Shown here piece by piece: positions 35,824 to 44,404 of a stretch of DNA of 64,000 nt (the stretch's first letter is position 1; each line of letters begins with the position of its first letter). The stretch is taken from assembly GCA_965222345.1 (NCBI GenBank), contig CBDCTS010000007.1, positions 496,001 to 560,000 on the forward strand, read 5' to 3'. The DNA is from JADFGZ01 sp965222345. GTDB lineage: Bacteria > Acidobacteriota > Terriglobia > 2-12-FULL-54-10. The notes beneath the pieces were generated by a model. It was not told the origin of the DNA, searched no databases, and saw only the letters and a program-made list of their open reading frames with translations. Made by a program: the position numbers and the translations under genes.

Positions 35824-36432
35824 ATGAATCTCTCGAATTCTCTCACCATCGCCCGAATTTTCCTCATCCCGCTGCTGGTTGTGGTCCTGCTGACGCGGGT
35901 TTCCAATAAAGAGTTTATCGGAGCAGCCATTTTTCTGGCGGCTGCGGTGACGGACTGGCTGGACGGGTACCTGGCCCGAAGAAGGCGCGAGGTCACTGAG
36001 CTGGGAATCTGGCTGGACCCGGTGGCGGACAAACTGCTGGTTGCTTCGGCTTTCATCGCGCTGGTCGAAATGCAGTTGGTGCCGGCCTGGATGGTGGTGA
36101 TTATCCTGGGACGGGAATTTGCGGTCACCGGCCTCCGGAACGTCGCTTTGGCGCAGGGCTTTACGATTGCGGTCTCGGACCTGGGGAAACTGAAGATGGT
36201 GATGCAGGTGTTCGCCATTACCGCCATCATTTTGAGCATCCGGTTCGAGGCGTTGCACACGGTCGGTCATTGGCTTCTTTGGTTGGTTGTCTTTATTGCA
36301 TTGCTCTCCGCCGCACAATACTTCCGCCGATTCTGGAACAAGGTGGATGGCCCGATCAACTGGCGGCAGATCGGGCCATCTTTGTTCAGTTTTGGCAAGC
36401 CACGAAAAGGGGATGCCCCCACTCACCGATAA
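35824..36432 (+). CDS. pgsA: CDP-diacylglycerol-glycerol-3-phosphate 3-phosphatidyltransferase
   Basis: A membrane enzyme making phosphatidylglycerophosphate from CDP-diacylglycerol, the committed step to phosphatidylglycerol and cardiolipin. It has 202 residues and about five to six transmembrane segments. The CDP-alcohol phosphotransferase motif D(x2)DG(x2)AR(x8)G(x3)D(x3)D is complete: DWLDGYLARRRREVTELG followed by IWLDPVADK. The opening MNLSNSLTIARIFLIP is typical. ATG 35824. Its last 20 nt overlap the AMMECR1-family gene, so the two are translationally coupled. Confidence 0.93.
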   Translation: MNLSNSLTIARIFLIPLLVVVLLTRVSNKEFIGAAIFLAAAVTDWLDGYLARRRREVTELGIWLDPVADKLLVASAFIALVEMQLVPAWMVVIILGREFAVTGLRNVALAQGFTIAVSDLGKLKMVMQVFAITAIILSIRFEALHTVGHWLLWLVVFIALLSAAQYFRRFWNKVDGPINWRQIGPSLFSFGKPRKGDAPTHR

Positions 36433-36976
36433 AGAAAAAGGCTTTCTGTTGCGGCTGGCTCGACTGAGCCTGGAAGCCGCCGTGTCCGGGGGCAGGATGG
36501 AGAAACCAGACATCACTCCCGGCCCCTTGCGCGAGCGAAGAGGTGCCTTTGTGACCCTTCACCGGGAGGGTCGTCTGCGAGGTTGCGTAGGATATGCCCA
36601 ACCGGTGCGGGCTCTGTACGAGACAGTGATGGAAGTGGCGGCGGCAGCCACTAAGGATACGCGCTTTGAGCAGGTGCGCCCCGAGGAGTTGTCTAGCATG
36701 GAAGTAGAAATTTCCGCCCTGAATCCCAGCCGACAGATCAGCCCCGAAGAAATTCAGGTGGGAGTTCATGGGCTGATGGTCAGTCTGGGGAGCGCTCGCG
36801 GGTTGCTGTTGCCACAGAGCGCCGTCCGCGCCAACTGGAGTCCGCAACAATTTCTGGAAGAAACCTGCCGCAAGGCCGGCTTGCCTCCGGATGCCTGGCA
36901 ACACGGCGCCACCATCGAGGCGTTTAGGGCCGAGGTGTTTAGCGAGGAATCCCTGGCTGTGGGAAAAGGCAGGTAA
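36413..36976 (+). CDS. AMMECR1-domain protein (AmmeMemoRadiSam system protein A type)
   Basis: It has 187 residues from ATG 36413, preceded by AAAAGGGG and overlapping pgsA by 20 nt. A longer frame back to 36287 lies wholly inside pgsA and is rejected. The AMMECR1 fold is clear: RRGAFVTLHREGRLRGCVGYAQPVRAL (the conserved L-R-G-C-x-G motif), VEISALNP, and GARGLLLPQ-like text (here SARGLLLPQSAVRANWSPQQFLEETCRKAGLP). In many bacteria this protein is encoded with Memo and radical-SAM partners, a system of unknown biochemical role. Neither partner is visible here, so this copy is solitary. Confidence 0.85.
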   Translation: MPPLTDKEKGFLLRLARLSLEAAVSGGRMEKPDITPGPLRERRGAFVTLHREGRLRGCVGYAQPVRALYETVMEVAAAATKDTRFEQVRPEELSSMEVEISALNPSRQISPEEIQVGVHGLMVSLGSARGLLLPQSAVRANWSPQQFLEETCRKAGLPPDAWQHGATIEAFRAEVFSEESLAVGKGR

Positions 36977-37131
36977 GCGGCAAGGGCGGCTGCTTGATCT
37001 CCACTTCATCCGCGGGGTGAATATCTCCCCGGCTACAGGTGATAATCCCGGTAGAACTTTCCACCATTCCCGCGCCTTGGCTTCACAGTAGAACGCGGAT
37101 CTGAGCAGGCATTGGCAAACCACGTGCAAAT

Positions 37132-37161
37132 TTGACAGAACTGGAATCGGGTAAGTAGAAT
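37132..37161 (+). promoter_or_regulatory. Promoter of tRNA-Phe
   Basis: A perfect -35 TTGACA (37132-37137) is followed after 18 nt by TAGAAT (37156-37161), one base from TATAAT. Transcription would start around 37168, five bases before the tRNA, as usual for a stand-alone tRNA gene. Confidence 0.65.
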
Positions 37162-37172
37162 CATTGTCCTGC

Positions 37173-37248
37173 GGCCAGGTAGCTCAGTTGGTAGAGCGCA
37201 GCCCTGAAAAGGCTGGCGTCGGCGGTTCGATTCCGTCCCTGGCCACCA
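37173..37248 (+). tRNA. tRNA-Phe (anticodon GAA), CCA encoded
   Basis: This is a 76-nt cloverleaf. Acceptor arms GGCCAGG/CCTGGCC, D-arm AGCTCAGTTGGTAGAGC, anticodon stem CAGCC/GGCTG with loop CTGAAAA (anticodon GAA), T-arm GGCGGTTCGATTCCGTC, then A and an encoded CCA. All stems pair. It is a single gene with its own promoter. Confidence 0.97.
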
Positions 37249-38235
37249 CTTTTCAAACACTTACAGAGACCCTTCCACCCGGTTTCATTCCAATAGTGAA
37301 CCATCACCGCTTCCAGCCATTTCGGAATTCTCGGAATGTTCGGTTCCCTCGGCAGATTCGGAATTCTCGGAATAATTTTGTTGCCCCCGGAATTTGCGCG
37401 AGGGAAAATCGGGCCGGAGGGCGTTTGTGCCGCTTAGCAGGGGAGACGAGTGAGAGGAAAAATGTTTTTTTGCAAAACGAACCCATTATGTCTTTTAGAA
37501 TCAACAAAAGCAATGGCTTCGTTTTGGGTTTGATTGGGTTTGTTTGGCTAAAAAAGCCGCTGGAATGCCAACCGAGGCCACTGATCGGAAGGTGTAGGTG
37601 AGGCAGGCAGGAGGGAAATGGAGCACAGGCCTTACCAGCCTGTGCTCTCTACAGGGCAGGCAAGAATGCCTACCCTACCTAAGGCAAGAATGCCTGTCCT
37701 ACCTGAATGCCTGTCGCTACCTGATGCCGGGGCGGCATGTACCTTTACGGGAATACTCCAGAGGGAGGCGGGTGGGGTAAAAACAGGTATAAATTACGAA
37801 ACGAAGCCAACAAGTCTTTTAGAATCAACATAAATTCTTCAGAAGAGGTTCAAAAAGCCACCAAAAAGGAGAACCAAAACCTCTAAACTGGGGGTATGCA
37901 ATAGCTTTTTGAGCGTTTTGCCGGCAGGTGTAAATCAGGAATGGCGAGCAACCAGGGACGCTGACTACGACAGCTGGATTAATGATCACTCTGATCCATT
38001 TCGCTTCATGCACGAAAGAGGTCGAACCAGTGAACTCCTTATAAGTCAACGATTTGAAGGAGACAATAAAGCACAATGAAAACAGGTAGTTAGCCGTTCA
38101 GAAACACTTCATAGAGGATCCATGCCTAGTCCATCAAGAATCAACTCCGCGTGCATTGAAGCTTGAATTCCCCTGAGGCAGGATGGTCGCTCGATTGAGT
38201 CCGTCAAGGAGGCGGATATTGAATCGGGAAACGAT
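37249..38235. other. Repeat-rich non-coding region (987 bp)
   Basis: I see no gene here. It contains direct repeats TTCGGAATTCTCGGAAT at 37321-37337 and 37357-37373, TCTTTTAGAATCAACA near 37490 and again near 37815, palindromic repeats (AGCACAGGC/GCCTGTGCT near 37622-37648 and several GGCAAGAATGCCT units to 37700), and dispersed repeat copy C at 37919-37964. A minus-strand open frame at 38109-38315 has a FeoA-like phrase (GFRPGIKIEILKKTPP) but no supporting context. The region looks like an accumulation of spacer repeats next to a tRNA. Confidence 0.5.
37919..37964. repeat. Dispersed intergenic repeat, copy C
   Basis: Third copy of the family at 6417 and 20723: GTAAATCAGGAATGGCGAGC followed by AACCAGGGACGCTGA. 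It is shorter and more diverged than the other two. Confidence 0.55.
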
Positions 38236-39033
38236 TTGTCCCAGGGAGGTGTTTTCTTGAGAATTTCGATCTTAATGCCGGGCCGGAACCCGGACATGAG
38301 CATGAGCGAAGACAAGGACGGATTGAAACTTGCGCGGTGTTCTCGGTCGCCGCAGTCTGCGGACTACCCCGCCTTGCGAAACCCGCTGAAAACAAGAATT
38401 GTGCTTTTGCTGGCGCTCCTCTTATTGGGACCGACCTTTGCAGTCGGCCAGAAGCAGGATGCCACCCTTCAGATCTTCTTCATGGGAGGCCCCTATTCCT
38501 ATGGGAACCTCGTCATATCCCCGCAGACGACTTCCATACCGGAGCAATGGCGCCCTCACATTGGCGTAGGAGCATTATGGGTACCACGGGGGAGGAATTG
38601 GGGTGCCCTGGTAGACCTGACGACATCCACCCGCTCATTCCACTGGAAGTGGGACGGCGATACTCATGGAGCTGGGCCGAATGATAACTTCAGCCGGGTT
38701 CGCCGAATTTCCCTCGTTCCATCTGTGGTTCGTCTGTGGCGAAGAGAAACATTTTCGATATACGCCGGTGCCGGGTTGGGCATTGAACAAGACCGCGAGC
38801 GAAACAGGCTCAGAAATATCGTATCCCGGGACGAGACCGGACAGCCTCTGCTCGCGGACGAGTTCACCGAGTCCAATATCAAGGGTTCGCATGGCGTTCT
38901 CGCGTTTCGCGGCGGAATCCTCGTCTCGCTAAACGCCCGTATCGGCGTGCGTTTCGGTTATTCGTATCTGCGGCGCTATTTCGATCACGATCCGGCTCAG
39001 GGCATCGAGGTTGGAATAGGATACCGATTCTGA
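38236..39033 (+). CDS. Outer-membrane beta-barrel protein, unknown function
   Basis: It has 265 residues in the longest frame. The signal peptide (TRIVLLLALLLLGPTFAVGQ, ~53-72) lies well inside, so the true start is later than 38236. TTG 38257 has GGAGGTG upstream, and ATG 38296 is another choice. After the signal come alternating amphipathic strands typical of a small barrel (IGVGALWVPRGRNWGALVDL, FSIYAGAGLGIEQDR, RIGVRFGYSYLRRYF), ending with the C-terminal Phe of GIEVGIGYRF, the outer-membrane assembly signal. Its role is unknown. It is followed 234 bp later by the exported SurA_N-like fusion protein. Confidence 0.65.
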   Translation: MSQGGVFLRISILMPGRNPDMSMSEDKDGLKLARCSRSPQSADYPALRNPLKTRIVLLLALLLLGPTFAVGQKQDATLQIFFMGGPYSYGNLVISPQTTSIPEQWRPHIGVGALWVPRGRNWGALVDLTTSTRSFHWKWDGDTHGAGPNDNFSRVRRISLVPSVVRLWRRETFSIYAGAGLGIEQDRERNRLRNIVSRDETGQPLLADEFTESNIKGSHGVLAFRGGILVSLNARIGVRFGYSYLRRYFDHDPAQGIEVGIGYRF

Positions 39034-39267
39034 TATGGATTGAGGTTCATTGTCAGGAGGTCTCTCGAGACCGCAGTTCTTGCGGCACCTCAGCTCAATA
39101 TCGGTGCTTAACAATGGAGAATTATATTAGGTGACCTGCCCCTAGGAGTGGTACCTCAGCTGAGTCCTGAACCTTCGCAACGCAAAACGTAGGGACTAAG
39201 GCCATTCGGCTGAATCAAAGCGAACACAAAGAGCACGATGCTGATAATAATAGGAGAGGTGAGAGCG

Positions 39268-41436
39268 ATGTTCACTATTCCAAAAGCTTTTCTGGGACTG
39301 GCTATCGTGGCGATGGCGGGGTTTCACGTTACTGTGGCGCTGGCGCAGCGTTCCTCGCAACCGGACGAGCGGGTTGTCGCCATAGTCGGAGATCATCAGA
39401 TCCAGATGACGGACTTGGACGCACAAATCTGGGAGGACCTCAGGGACCTTCAATTCGAAATCCATAACCTTCGTCGCGAGAAACTCTATCAGATGATTGA
39501 GAAGATGCTCTTGGAACAAGAGGCCCAAAAGAACGGCCAGTCGGTCGAAGAGTTTGTGTACGCAATCTTCGAAGACGCCAAACTGAGCGAGCAGGAGATT
39601 GACGAGATTTACACCAGGAATGAGCGCCGGTTTCGTACCCAGCAGGAGAGCGAAACCGTGATTAAGGGACGCATCCGCCGCTCGTTGAATCGCGACCGCG
39701 GCGAGGAACGCTACCAGTCCGTGTTGGGAGATCTGCGGGAAAAGGCTGGCGTCGAGATCTACTTAGAGGAGACAGAGCCGCCAAGGATAGACGCCATCCC
39801 GGATGATGACGCCAGTGCGCCGGAAATTATCGGGCGCGGCTATAATGCGCAGACCTTGCAGGCTGCCGAGGAGGTGGTTGCCAGAGTCGGAGATCATCAG
39901 ATTCGGATGGCGGAGTTGAACGCACAAATCTGGGAGGACCTCGATGGCCTTCAATCCGAAGTCTATGAACTGCGTCGCGAGAAACTCGAGGAGATGATTG
40001 AGAAGATGCTCTTGGAACAAGAGGCCCAAATGCACGGCCAGTCGGTCGAAGAGTTTAGGTCTGCAATCTTCGAAAACGCCAAAGTGAGTGAGCAGGAGAT
40101 TGACGAGATTTACACCAGGTATAAGCACACGTTTCGTGGACCGCCAATGAGCGAATCCGAGATTAAGGAACGCATCCGTCAGGAGTTGAATCGCCGCCGA
40201 GGCTCGGAACGCTACCAGTCCCTGTTGAGAGAGCTACGGGAAAAGGCTGGCGTCGAGATCTACTTAGGGGAGCCAGAGCCGCCAAGGATGGATGCCGGCT
40301 TGCAATTGCCGGTCCAGGGGCAAAACACCGGTGCACGGGAAATTACCGGGCGCGTTTATAATGCGCGGACCTCGCAGCCGATCGAGGGGGCGGAACTCGA
40401 GATCCAGGTCCGGAGCATCATACCCTCTTCGCCCAGCAACCCTATGCTATTCAGCTCCCGGAGCGATTCTAAAGGGCAGTTTCAAGCGATTATCGACACA
40501 CCGGGCAGCCGGGTTCGGTTTTCGATCAAGAAGCAGGGATATATTCCGAGAATTGAAGAGGTCGTATTCCCCCCGACCGATTTGCGCTTGAGCAAGGAAT
40601 TTGGGCTCCTCCCGGGCGGTTCCCTGCGGAGTACTGTGAAGGACGCGGTCACCCAGAAGCTGATTCCCGGCGCAAGCGTCCGGGTCTTTATGGATGTTCC
40701 ACAAGTCGCAGGCCCGCAACCCGGGATCGGAGGCTACACAGTAGTAGCTGACGGCGGACGATTCGAAATTGATGGATTGCTGGAGGCTGAGGGTACGGCT
40801 TTCGCACAATCACGGCGTTATGCTTTCGACTATCGGCGCGTTTCCATCCGGGCCGGTGAGGTAACCTCGGTGGATTTTGCGCTGCAAAGATCAGGGACCG
40901 TCTCCGGCGTGGTGGTAGATGCCAACGGCACTCCTCTGGCCAATCGTGAGGTCTCCACCGTGCAACTCGACAATGAGGTGGTGAGCTTAATCAGCCAGGC
41001 GGTATCTGAAGAGGAAGTGACCGACTCCGACGGTAAATTCACAATTTCTACGAATTTAGCTCAGGGAAAAGCCTTCGCCTTGGAGGTAAACCCGGTCATA
41101 AGCGGCTCGGCTGCAAATGCCGCAACGGAGTTTTTGCCTACGGTGTCCGAGCCAATGGTCATTGCACAAGCGGGTGGTTCGATCACCGGCGTGCAACTGG
41201 TTATGAGAAAGGGCGTAGAGGTCAGCATCAGAGTGACGGACAAAGGCGGAAATCCACTTGCGGGGGCAAGGGTCCGTCTGAGAAAGAGGCTGCCGGGGAA
41301 TCCCTTAGAACTTCCCAGTACAGTCGTGAGTGAGGCCAGCCGAGTTGGCGTATCGTCCAACGCAACCGGAACAGTTCTGTTCCAGGGCGTAAGCTCAGGA
41401 GAGTGGCTACTCATGGTTGGGCTCAGCGGCTACTAA
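39268..41436 (+). CDS. Exported protein: duplicated SurA_N-like domain plus carboxypeptidase-regulatory-like repeats
   Basis: It has 722 residues from ATG 39268 (GGAGAGG upstream). The signal peptide is FLGLAIVAMAGFHVTVALAQ. Residues ~35-180 and ~200-345 are two copies of a ~145-residue SurA/PpiC N-terminal-like helical module, still nearly identical in DNA (WEDL...REKL..MIEKMLLEQEAQ...GQSVEEF...SEQEIDEIYTR). No PPIase domain follows. Then come three beta-sandwich repeats of the carboxypeptidase-regulatory type (REITGRVYNARTSQPIEGAELEI, TVSGVVVDANGTPLANREV, and one more). It ends at TAA 41434-41436, but the same frame continues for 26 sense codons with a natural-looking terminus, so the stop may be a mutation. 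Periplasmic; a chaperone-like role is inference. Confidence 0.7.
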   Translation: MFTIPKAFLGLAIVAMAGFHVTVALAQRSSQPDERVVAIVGDHQIQMTDLDAQIWEDLRDLQFEIHNLRREKLYQMIEKMLLEQEAQKNGQSVEEFVYAIFEDAKLSEQEIDEIYTRNERRFRTQQESETVIKGRIRRSLNRDRGEERYQSVLGDLREKAGVEIYLEETEPPRIDAIPDDDASAPEIIGRGYNAQTLQAAEEVVARVGDHQIRMAELNAQIWEDLDGLQSEVYELRREKLEEMIEKMLLEQEAQMHGQSVEEFRSAIFENAKVSEQEIDEIYTRYKHTFRGPPMSESEIKERIRQELNRRRGSERYQSLLRELREKAGVEIYLGEPEPPRMDAGLQLPVQGQNTGAREITGRVYNARTSQPIEGAELEIQVRSIIPSSPSNPMLFSSRSDSKGQFQAIIDTPGSRVRFSIKKQGYIPRIEEVVFPPTDLRLSKEFGLLPGGSLRSTVKDAVTQKLIPGASVRVFMDVPQVAGPQPGIGGYTVVADGGRFEIDGLLEAEGTAFAQSRRYAFDYRRVSIRAGEVTSVDFALQRSGTVSGVVVDANGTPLANREVSTVQLDNEVVSLISQAVSEEEVTDSDGKFTISTNLAQGKAFALEVNPVISGSAANAATEFLPTVSEPMVIAQAGGSITGVQLVMRKGVEVSIRVTDKGGNPLAGARVRLRKRLPGNPLELPSTVVSEASRVGVSSNATGTVLFQGVSSGEWLLMVGLSGY

Positions 41437-41517
41437 GCCCATAGGGCAACGGTTAAGGTGGACCAGAAAAACGCCACGTTTGACGTTCCATTGGACGTGT
41501 TCGTCCCTTCACGTTGA
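41437..41517 (+). pseudogene. Probable orphaned C-terminus of the preceding gene
   Basis: Directly after the TAA the same reading frame runs on to a TGA at 41515-41517 and encodes ATVKVDQKNATFDVPLDVFV followed by PSR. This reads as the last beta strands of the carboxypeptidase-regulatory repeat, whose other copies end similarly. A single nonsense change would explain it. No frameshift is needed. Confidence 0.55.
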
Positions 41518-41680
41518 AGGTTCCTTGAAGTTGCTGTGTGGAGACGGCGGAGAGTGATCCGCGAGGATTGCGTTTCTCCTCACAGGTGATGCGATAGATC
41601 GGCCCCGACCAGGGCGCTGGCCGATGATCTGGGCTAGTCACTGGTCGAGCGGCAACTCGGTTCCCACCAAATTTTTTCCG

Positions 41681-41850
41681 CTGCCCGGCGCAGGCGGGAT
41701 GGGGAAGCCTGTCGGGCGAGGGACAGCAAGCTCCGGCGCGAAGTATCCATCAAGGTTTTGCCGGAGGCCTTCGCAAAGAGTCACGAGAGCCTGTCGCGGT
41801 TTCGACGCGATGCGCGCCTGAGTGCAAACAATGCGCCGCCGGAAAAGTGA
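41681..41850 (+). pseudogene. Fragment of a Ser/Thr protein kinase, frameshifted
   Basis: One frame gives GAGGMGK (41687-41707), the glycine-rich loop of PknB-type kinases. From 41707, in the -1 frame, it continues ACRARDSKLRREVSIKVLPE and then AFAKSHESLSRFRRDARLSA, ending at a TGA at 41848-41850. This matches the family's 'GAGGMGEVYRARDTKLGREVAIKVLPEAFA...RFEREARLLA' segment, including the ATP-binding Lys of SIKVLP. Only ~50 codons remain, with a frameshift in the loop, so it is a decayed remnant. The rest of 41518-41911 shows nothing I can support. Confidence 0.7.
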
Positions 41851-41911
41851 ATGGTACAATCCGCAGGAATTGCACGGGTAATGGGGGACTGTTTGTGGTC
41901 CAGGAGATGCT

Positions 41912-43387
41912 CTACGGGTGCTTTTTTCTTCCGATCGCAAGGGTCTTGACAAAGGGCCACGTGAGAGTCACTACGATCAATATTAAAAGGGCGAGAGAAA
42001 TTGGCCGGGTGAAGAAGATTGCATAGGAGCCCTGCCCGATGAGTAGGGAACGGTGGAAATTCGCCTCAATCAGCGGTCCAAGAACTAATCCCAGAACAAG
42101 ACAGGTGGTCGGATAATAGTATCGGTTCAGGAGATAGCCTACGAAGCCAAAGACCAGCGTAACGATGGCATCCTCAAGGTATCCCCGTATGGCGAAAGAG
42201 GCCAGAAAGCATAGCACAACGATTCCCGGAAGTAACAACGCGTTGGGAATCAGGACCACTCGAACCACGTAACGAGCAAAGAAAATACCCAGGAAGAAAA
42301 AAGAGAACTGGGCCAGCAATATGCCCATGAAGACGGTGTACGGAAGGACCCCGGAACGCTCGAAGAATTGTACGCCTGGCTGGAGGCCGTGCATGATCAT
42401 CGCCGCTAGGAAGATAGCTCCCACGGCGGAACCGGGAATTCCCAGGATTAAAGTGGGGATCAAATCGCCAACAACGCAACTGTTTTTTGCAACCTCCGGA
42501 GCGAGTAACCCCCGAGGTTCACCTGTGCCGAAGGTCTCGGGATGCTTGGATGCTCGTTTTTCAACCATGTAAGCTACGATGTTGGCGGAGGAGAGACCTA
42601 AAGCCGGCAACATACCCATAAAGATTCCAACCAGCCCTCCCCGAAGGATGGTTGCCGGGAGATGAAAAACTTTTCGAAAGCCCTCAGAAATCTTGCCGAC
42701 AGTTCGGATTTGGGCAATGCTTCCACCCTGCTCAGAAAGAATCAGGACCTGGGAAAGCGCAAACAATCCAAGCATCATGGGCGCCAGGGGAAGCCCATCT
42801 TCCAAATAGAGGGATTCGAAAGTAAAGCGCGTCTCGGCGGTGATGGGATCTCGTCCGATGAATGACAGCAACAACCCAATCCCTCCCAGAAACAGCCCCC
42901 TGAGAACCTGGCCTCCCGAAGCCAATGCCAAAAGGGACAGTGCCAACAGAGCCACCGCGAAATACTCCGGCGGCCCCATTTTCAAGGCTACTTGCATCAG
43001 CAATGGAGAGAAAGCTACCAGGGAAATCCAGCCAAGAATTCCCCCGATGAAGGAACCCATCGCCGAAATCCCCATAGCCACTCCGCCTCGACCTAACTGC
43101 GTCATTGGAAATCCGTCCCAACAGGACGCAACCGACCCGACGCCTCCCGGCGTATTGATTAGGATCGAAGCAAAAGAATCTCCATACGCCGTGGCGGCAT
43201 GGACAGCCGCCAGCAAAATAATAGCGGTCGCCGGGTCCATGCCGTAAGTTAAAGGAAGGATCAGAGTTACGGCGAATAGAGGACCCAGACCCGGCAGCGC
43301 GCCGACGATCAGACCGAAGGCTGTGCCCAAGATCAGATAGAGGATATTTACTGGCTGCAGGGCGATTTGCAAACCTTCAAGCCACAT
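41912..43387 (-). CDS. tctA: Tripartite tricarboxylate transporter, large permease TctA
   Basis: The large membrane component of a TctABC uptake system for tricarboxylates or other carboxylates. It has 491 residues and about twelve transmembrane helices. Family motifs: GLIVGALPGLGPLFAVTLILPLTYGMDPATAIILLAA, AYGDSFASILINTPGGVGSVASCWDG and GIFMGMLPALGLSSANIVAYMVEKR. ATG 43387. It is last in the order tctC-tctB-tctA. Because tctC is split, the system probably no longer works unless another binding protein serves it. Confidence 0.92.
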   Translation of the reverse strand: MWLEGLQIALQPVNILYLILGTAFGLIVGALPGLGPLFAVTLILPLTYGMDPATAIILLAAVHAATAYGDSFASILINTPGGVGSVASCWDGFPMTQLGRGGVAMGISAMGSFIGGILGWISLVAFSPLLMQVALKMGPPEYFAVALLALSLLALASGGQVLRGLFLGGIGLLLSFIGRDPITAETRFTFESLYLEDGLPLAPMMLGLFALSQVLILSEQGGSIAQIRTVGKISEGFRKVFHLPATILRGGLVGIFMGMLPALGLSSANIVAYMVEKRASKHPETFGTGEPRGLLAPEVAKNSCVVGDLIPTLILGIPGSAVGAIFLAAMIMHGLQPGVQFFERSGVLPYTVFMGILLAQFSFFFLGIFFARYVVRVVLIPNALLLPGIVVLCFLASFAIRGYLEDAIVTLVFGFVGYLLNRYYYPTTCLVLGLVLGPLIEANFHRSLLIGQGSYAIFFTRPISLALLILIVVTLTWPFVKTLAIGRKKHP

Positions 43388-43475
43388 TCATTTCTCTCCA
43401 GGCATTGCATTTTGCGGTTCCAATTCGATTCGAATGCATTGGGCTTCAGCCCTTCCTGGTAGCTGCGCGTCTGGT

Positions 43476-43961
43476 CTAACGGCTGTCTCTCAAGGAACTC
43501 CACAGGAGACCTTCCGGCAACCGAATATTAAAAAGATAAATGAAGGAAACTATGATCCCAGTTGTGAGTAAGGTTGCATAGGGGACAAGAACTCCCAAAC
43601 GTCGGTAGTTCATTAGCCGAGGGAACCCGAAGAGGTACATCAAAGTAGCGAGAGGAAATCCCAGTAGGACGATCAGGAGTAGATAACCAACTTGTAATGG
43701 GATGCCGACGAACCAGACTATTGTGTCCGGAGACCTTCCGCTCCGGTGCACGTCCGAGTCTTGGCCTGTCGGGAACTTGCCAAAGAAGCGGAGTCCGATT
43801 GCGATTGCGAACAGAAGAAGGCTTGCTTCTGCCACCAGGCTGGGGAATAAACCGGCTGTCTCCCCCAAATTCTCGGCTTCGAGGAAAAAGCCTGCAGCAA
43901 ATACGATGAGGATCAGTAAGAGCAGACTTTCTGGTACGGAGATCCGATTCCCAACAACCAA
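43476..43961 (-). CDS. tctB: Tripartite tricarboxylate transporter, small permease TctB
   Basis: The small four-helix membrane subunit partnering TctA. Starting from TTG 43961, which has GGAGG six bases upstream, the first helix (SLLLLILIVFAAGFFLEAE) begins near residue 12, as in the family. The frame could instead open at a GTG at 44039 with no ribosome-binding site. Helices follow at LFPSLVAEASLLLFAIAIGL, IPLQVGYLLLIVLLGFPLATLMYLFGF and VPYATLLTTGIIVSFIYLFNI. It ends 88 nt before tctA and follows the tctC C-terminal fragment. Confidence 0.82.
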   Translation of the reverse strand: MVVGNRISVPESLLLLILIVFAAGFFLEAENLGETAGLFPSLVAEASLLLFAIAIGLRFFGKFPTGQDSDVHRSGRSPDTIVWFVGIPLQVGYLLLIVLLGFPLATLMYLFGFPRLMNYRRLGVLVPYATLLTTGIIVSFIYLFNIRLPEGLLWSSLRDSR

Positions 43962-44079
43962 CAGTCGCCTCCGTTTAGGATTCTCTGCAAGGTCCTGGAG
44001 ATATCCAGGACACCAACAGCGGAGCCCTGCGCATATCACGTTTTTTCTGGAGTTTGGGAGGAAAACATCCTGGTGACGC

Positions 44080-44403
44080 TTATCTTGTCTCCAAGATCAA
44101 TTCCATCTCCTTAACCAAGGCCAGGGATTCCGAAGATTCTTGTAAAAATTCAGCAGGTTCCAAAGGGCGGAGGGACAATCCTGCCCGGTTGGCAGCTACC
44201 AGAAATTCATCATCCGCAAGGATTTTCCGCATAGCAGTTACAAGAACCAAGAGCCTATCTTGGGAAAGTCCGGGAGGAGCAAACAAGCCGCCTATCGTGT
44301 CGAATTGAATTTCGTCGTACCCTAGCTCAACGAACGAGGGAAACTCTGGATGAGATGGATCCCGCTCCGGACCGCCCACCGCCAGGATTCGAAGCTGGTT
44401 TGA
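44080..44403 (-). pseudogene. tctC: tctC, C-terminal fragment
   Basis: The last ~107 codons of a Bug/TctC-type periplasmic solute-binding protein: SNQLRILAVGGPERDPSHPE, FVELGYDEIQFDTIGGLFAPPG and so on to the stop at 44080. The upstream half is on the same strand at 50602-51256. The two reading frames fit together exactly at one codon: TAT GAG TCA at the end of the N-half and TCA AAC CAG at the start of this half. The join is occupied by the 6.2-kb insert, so the gene is inactive. The fragment is still in its original place upstream of tctB. Confidence 0.88.
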
Positions 44404-44404
44404 A

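Noticed and set aside
38109..38315. Minus-strand frame with a FeoA-like phrase (GFRPGIKIEILKKTPP)
   Set aside because: The match is short, no FeoB or other iron gene is near, and the rest of the frame has no FeoA character.
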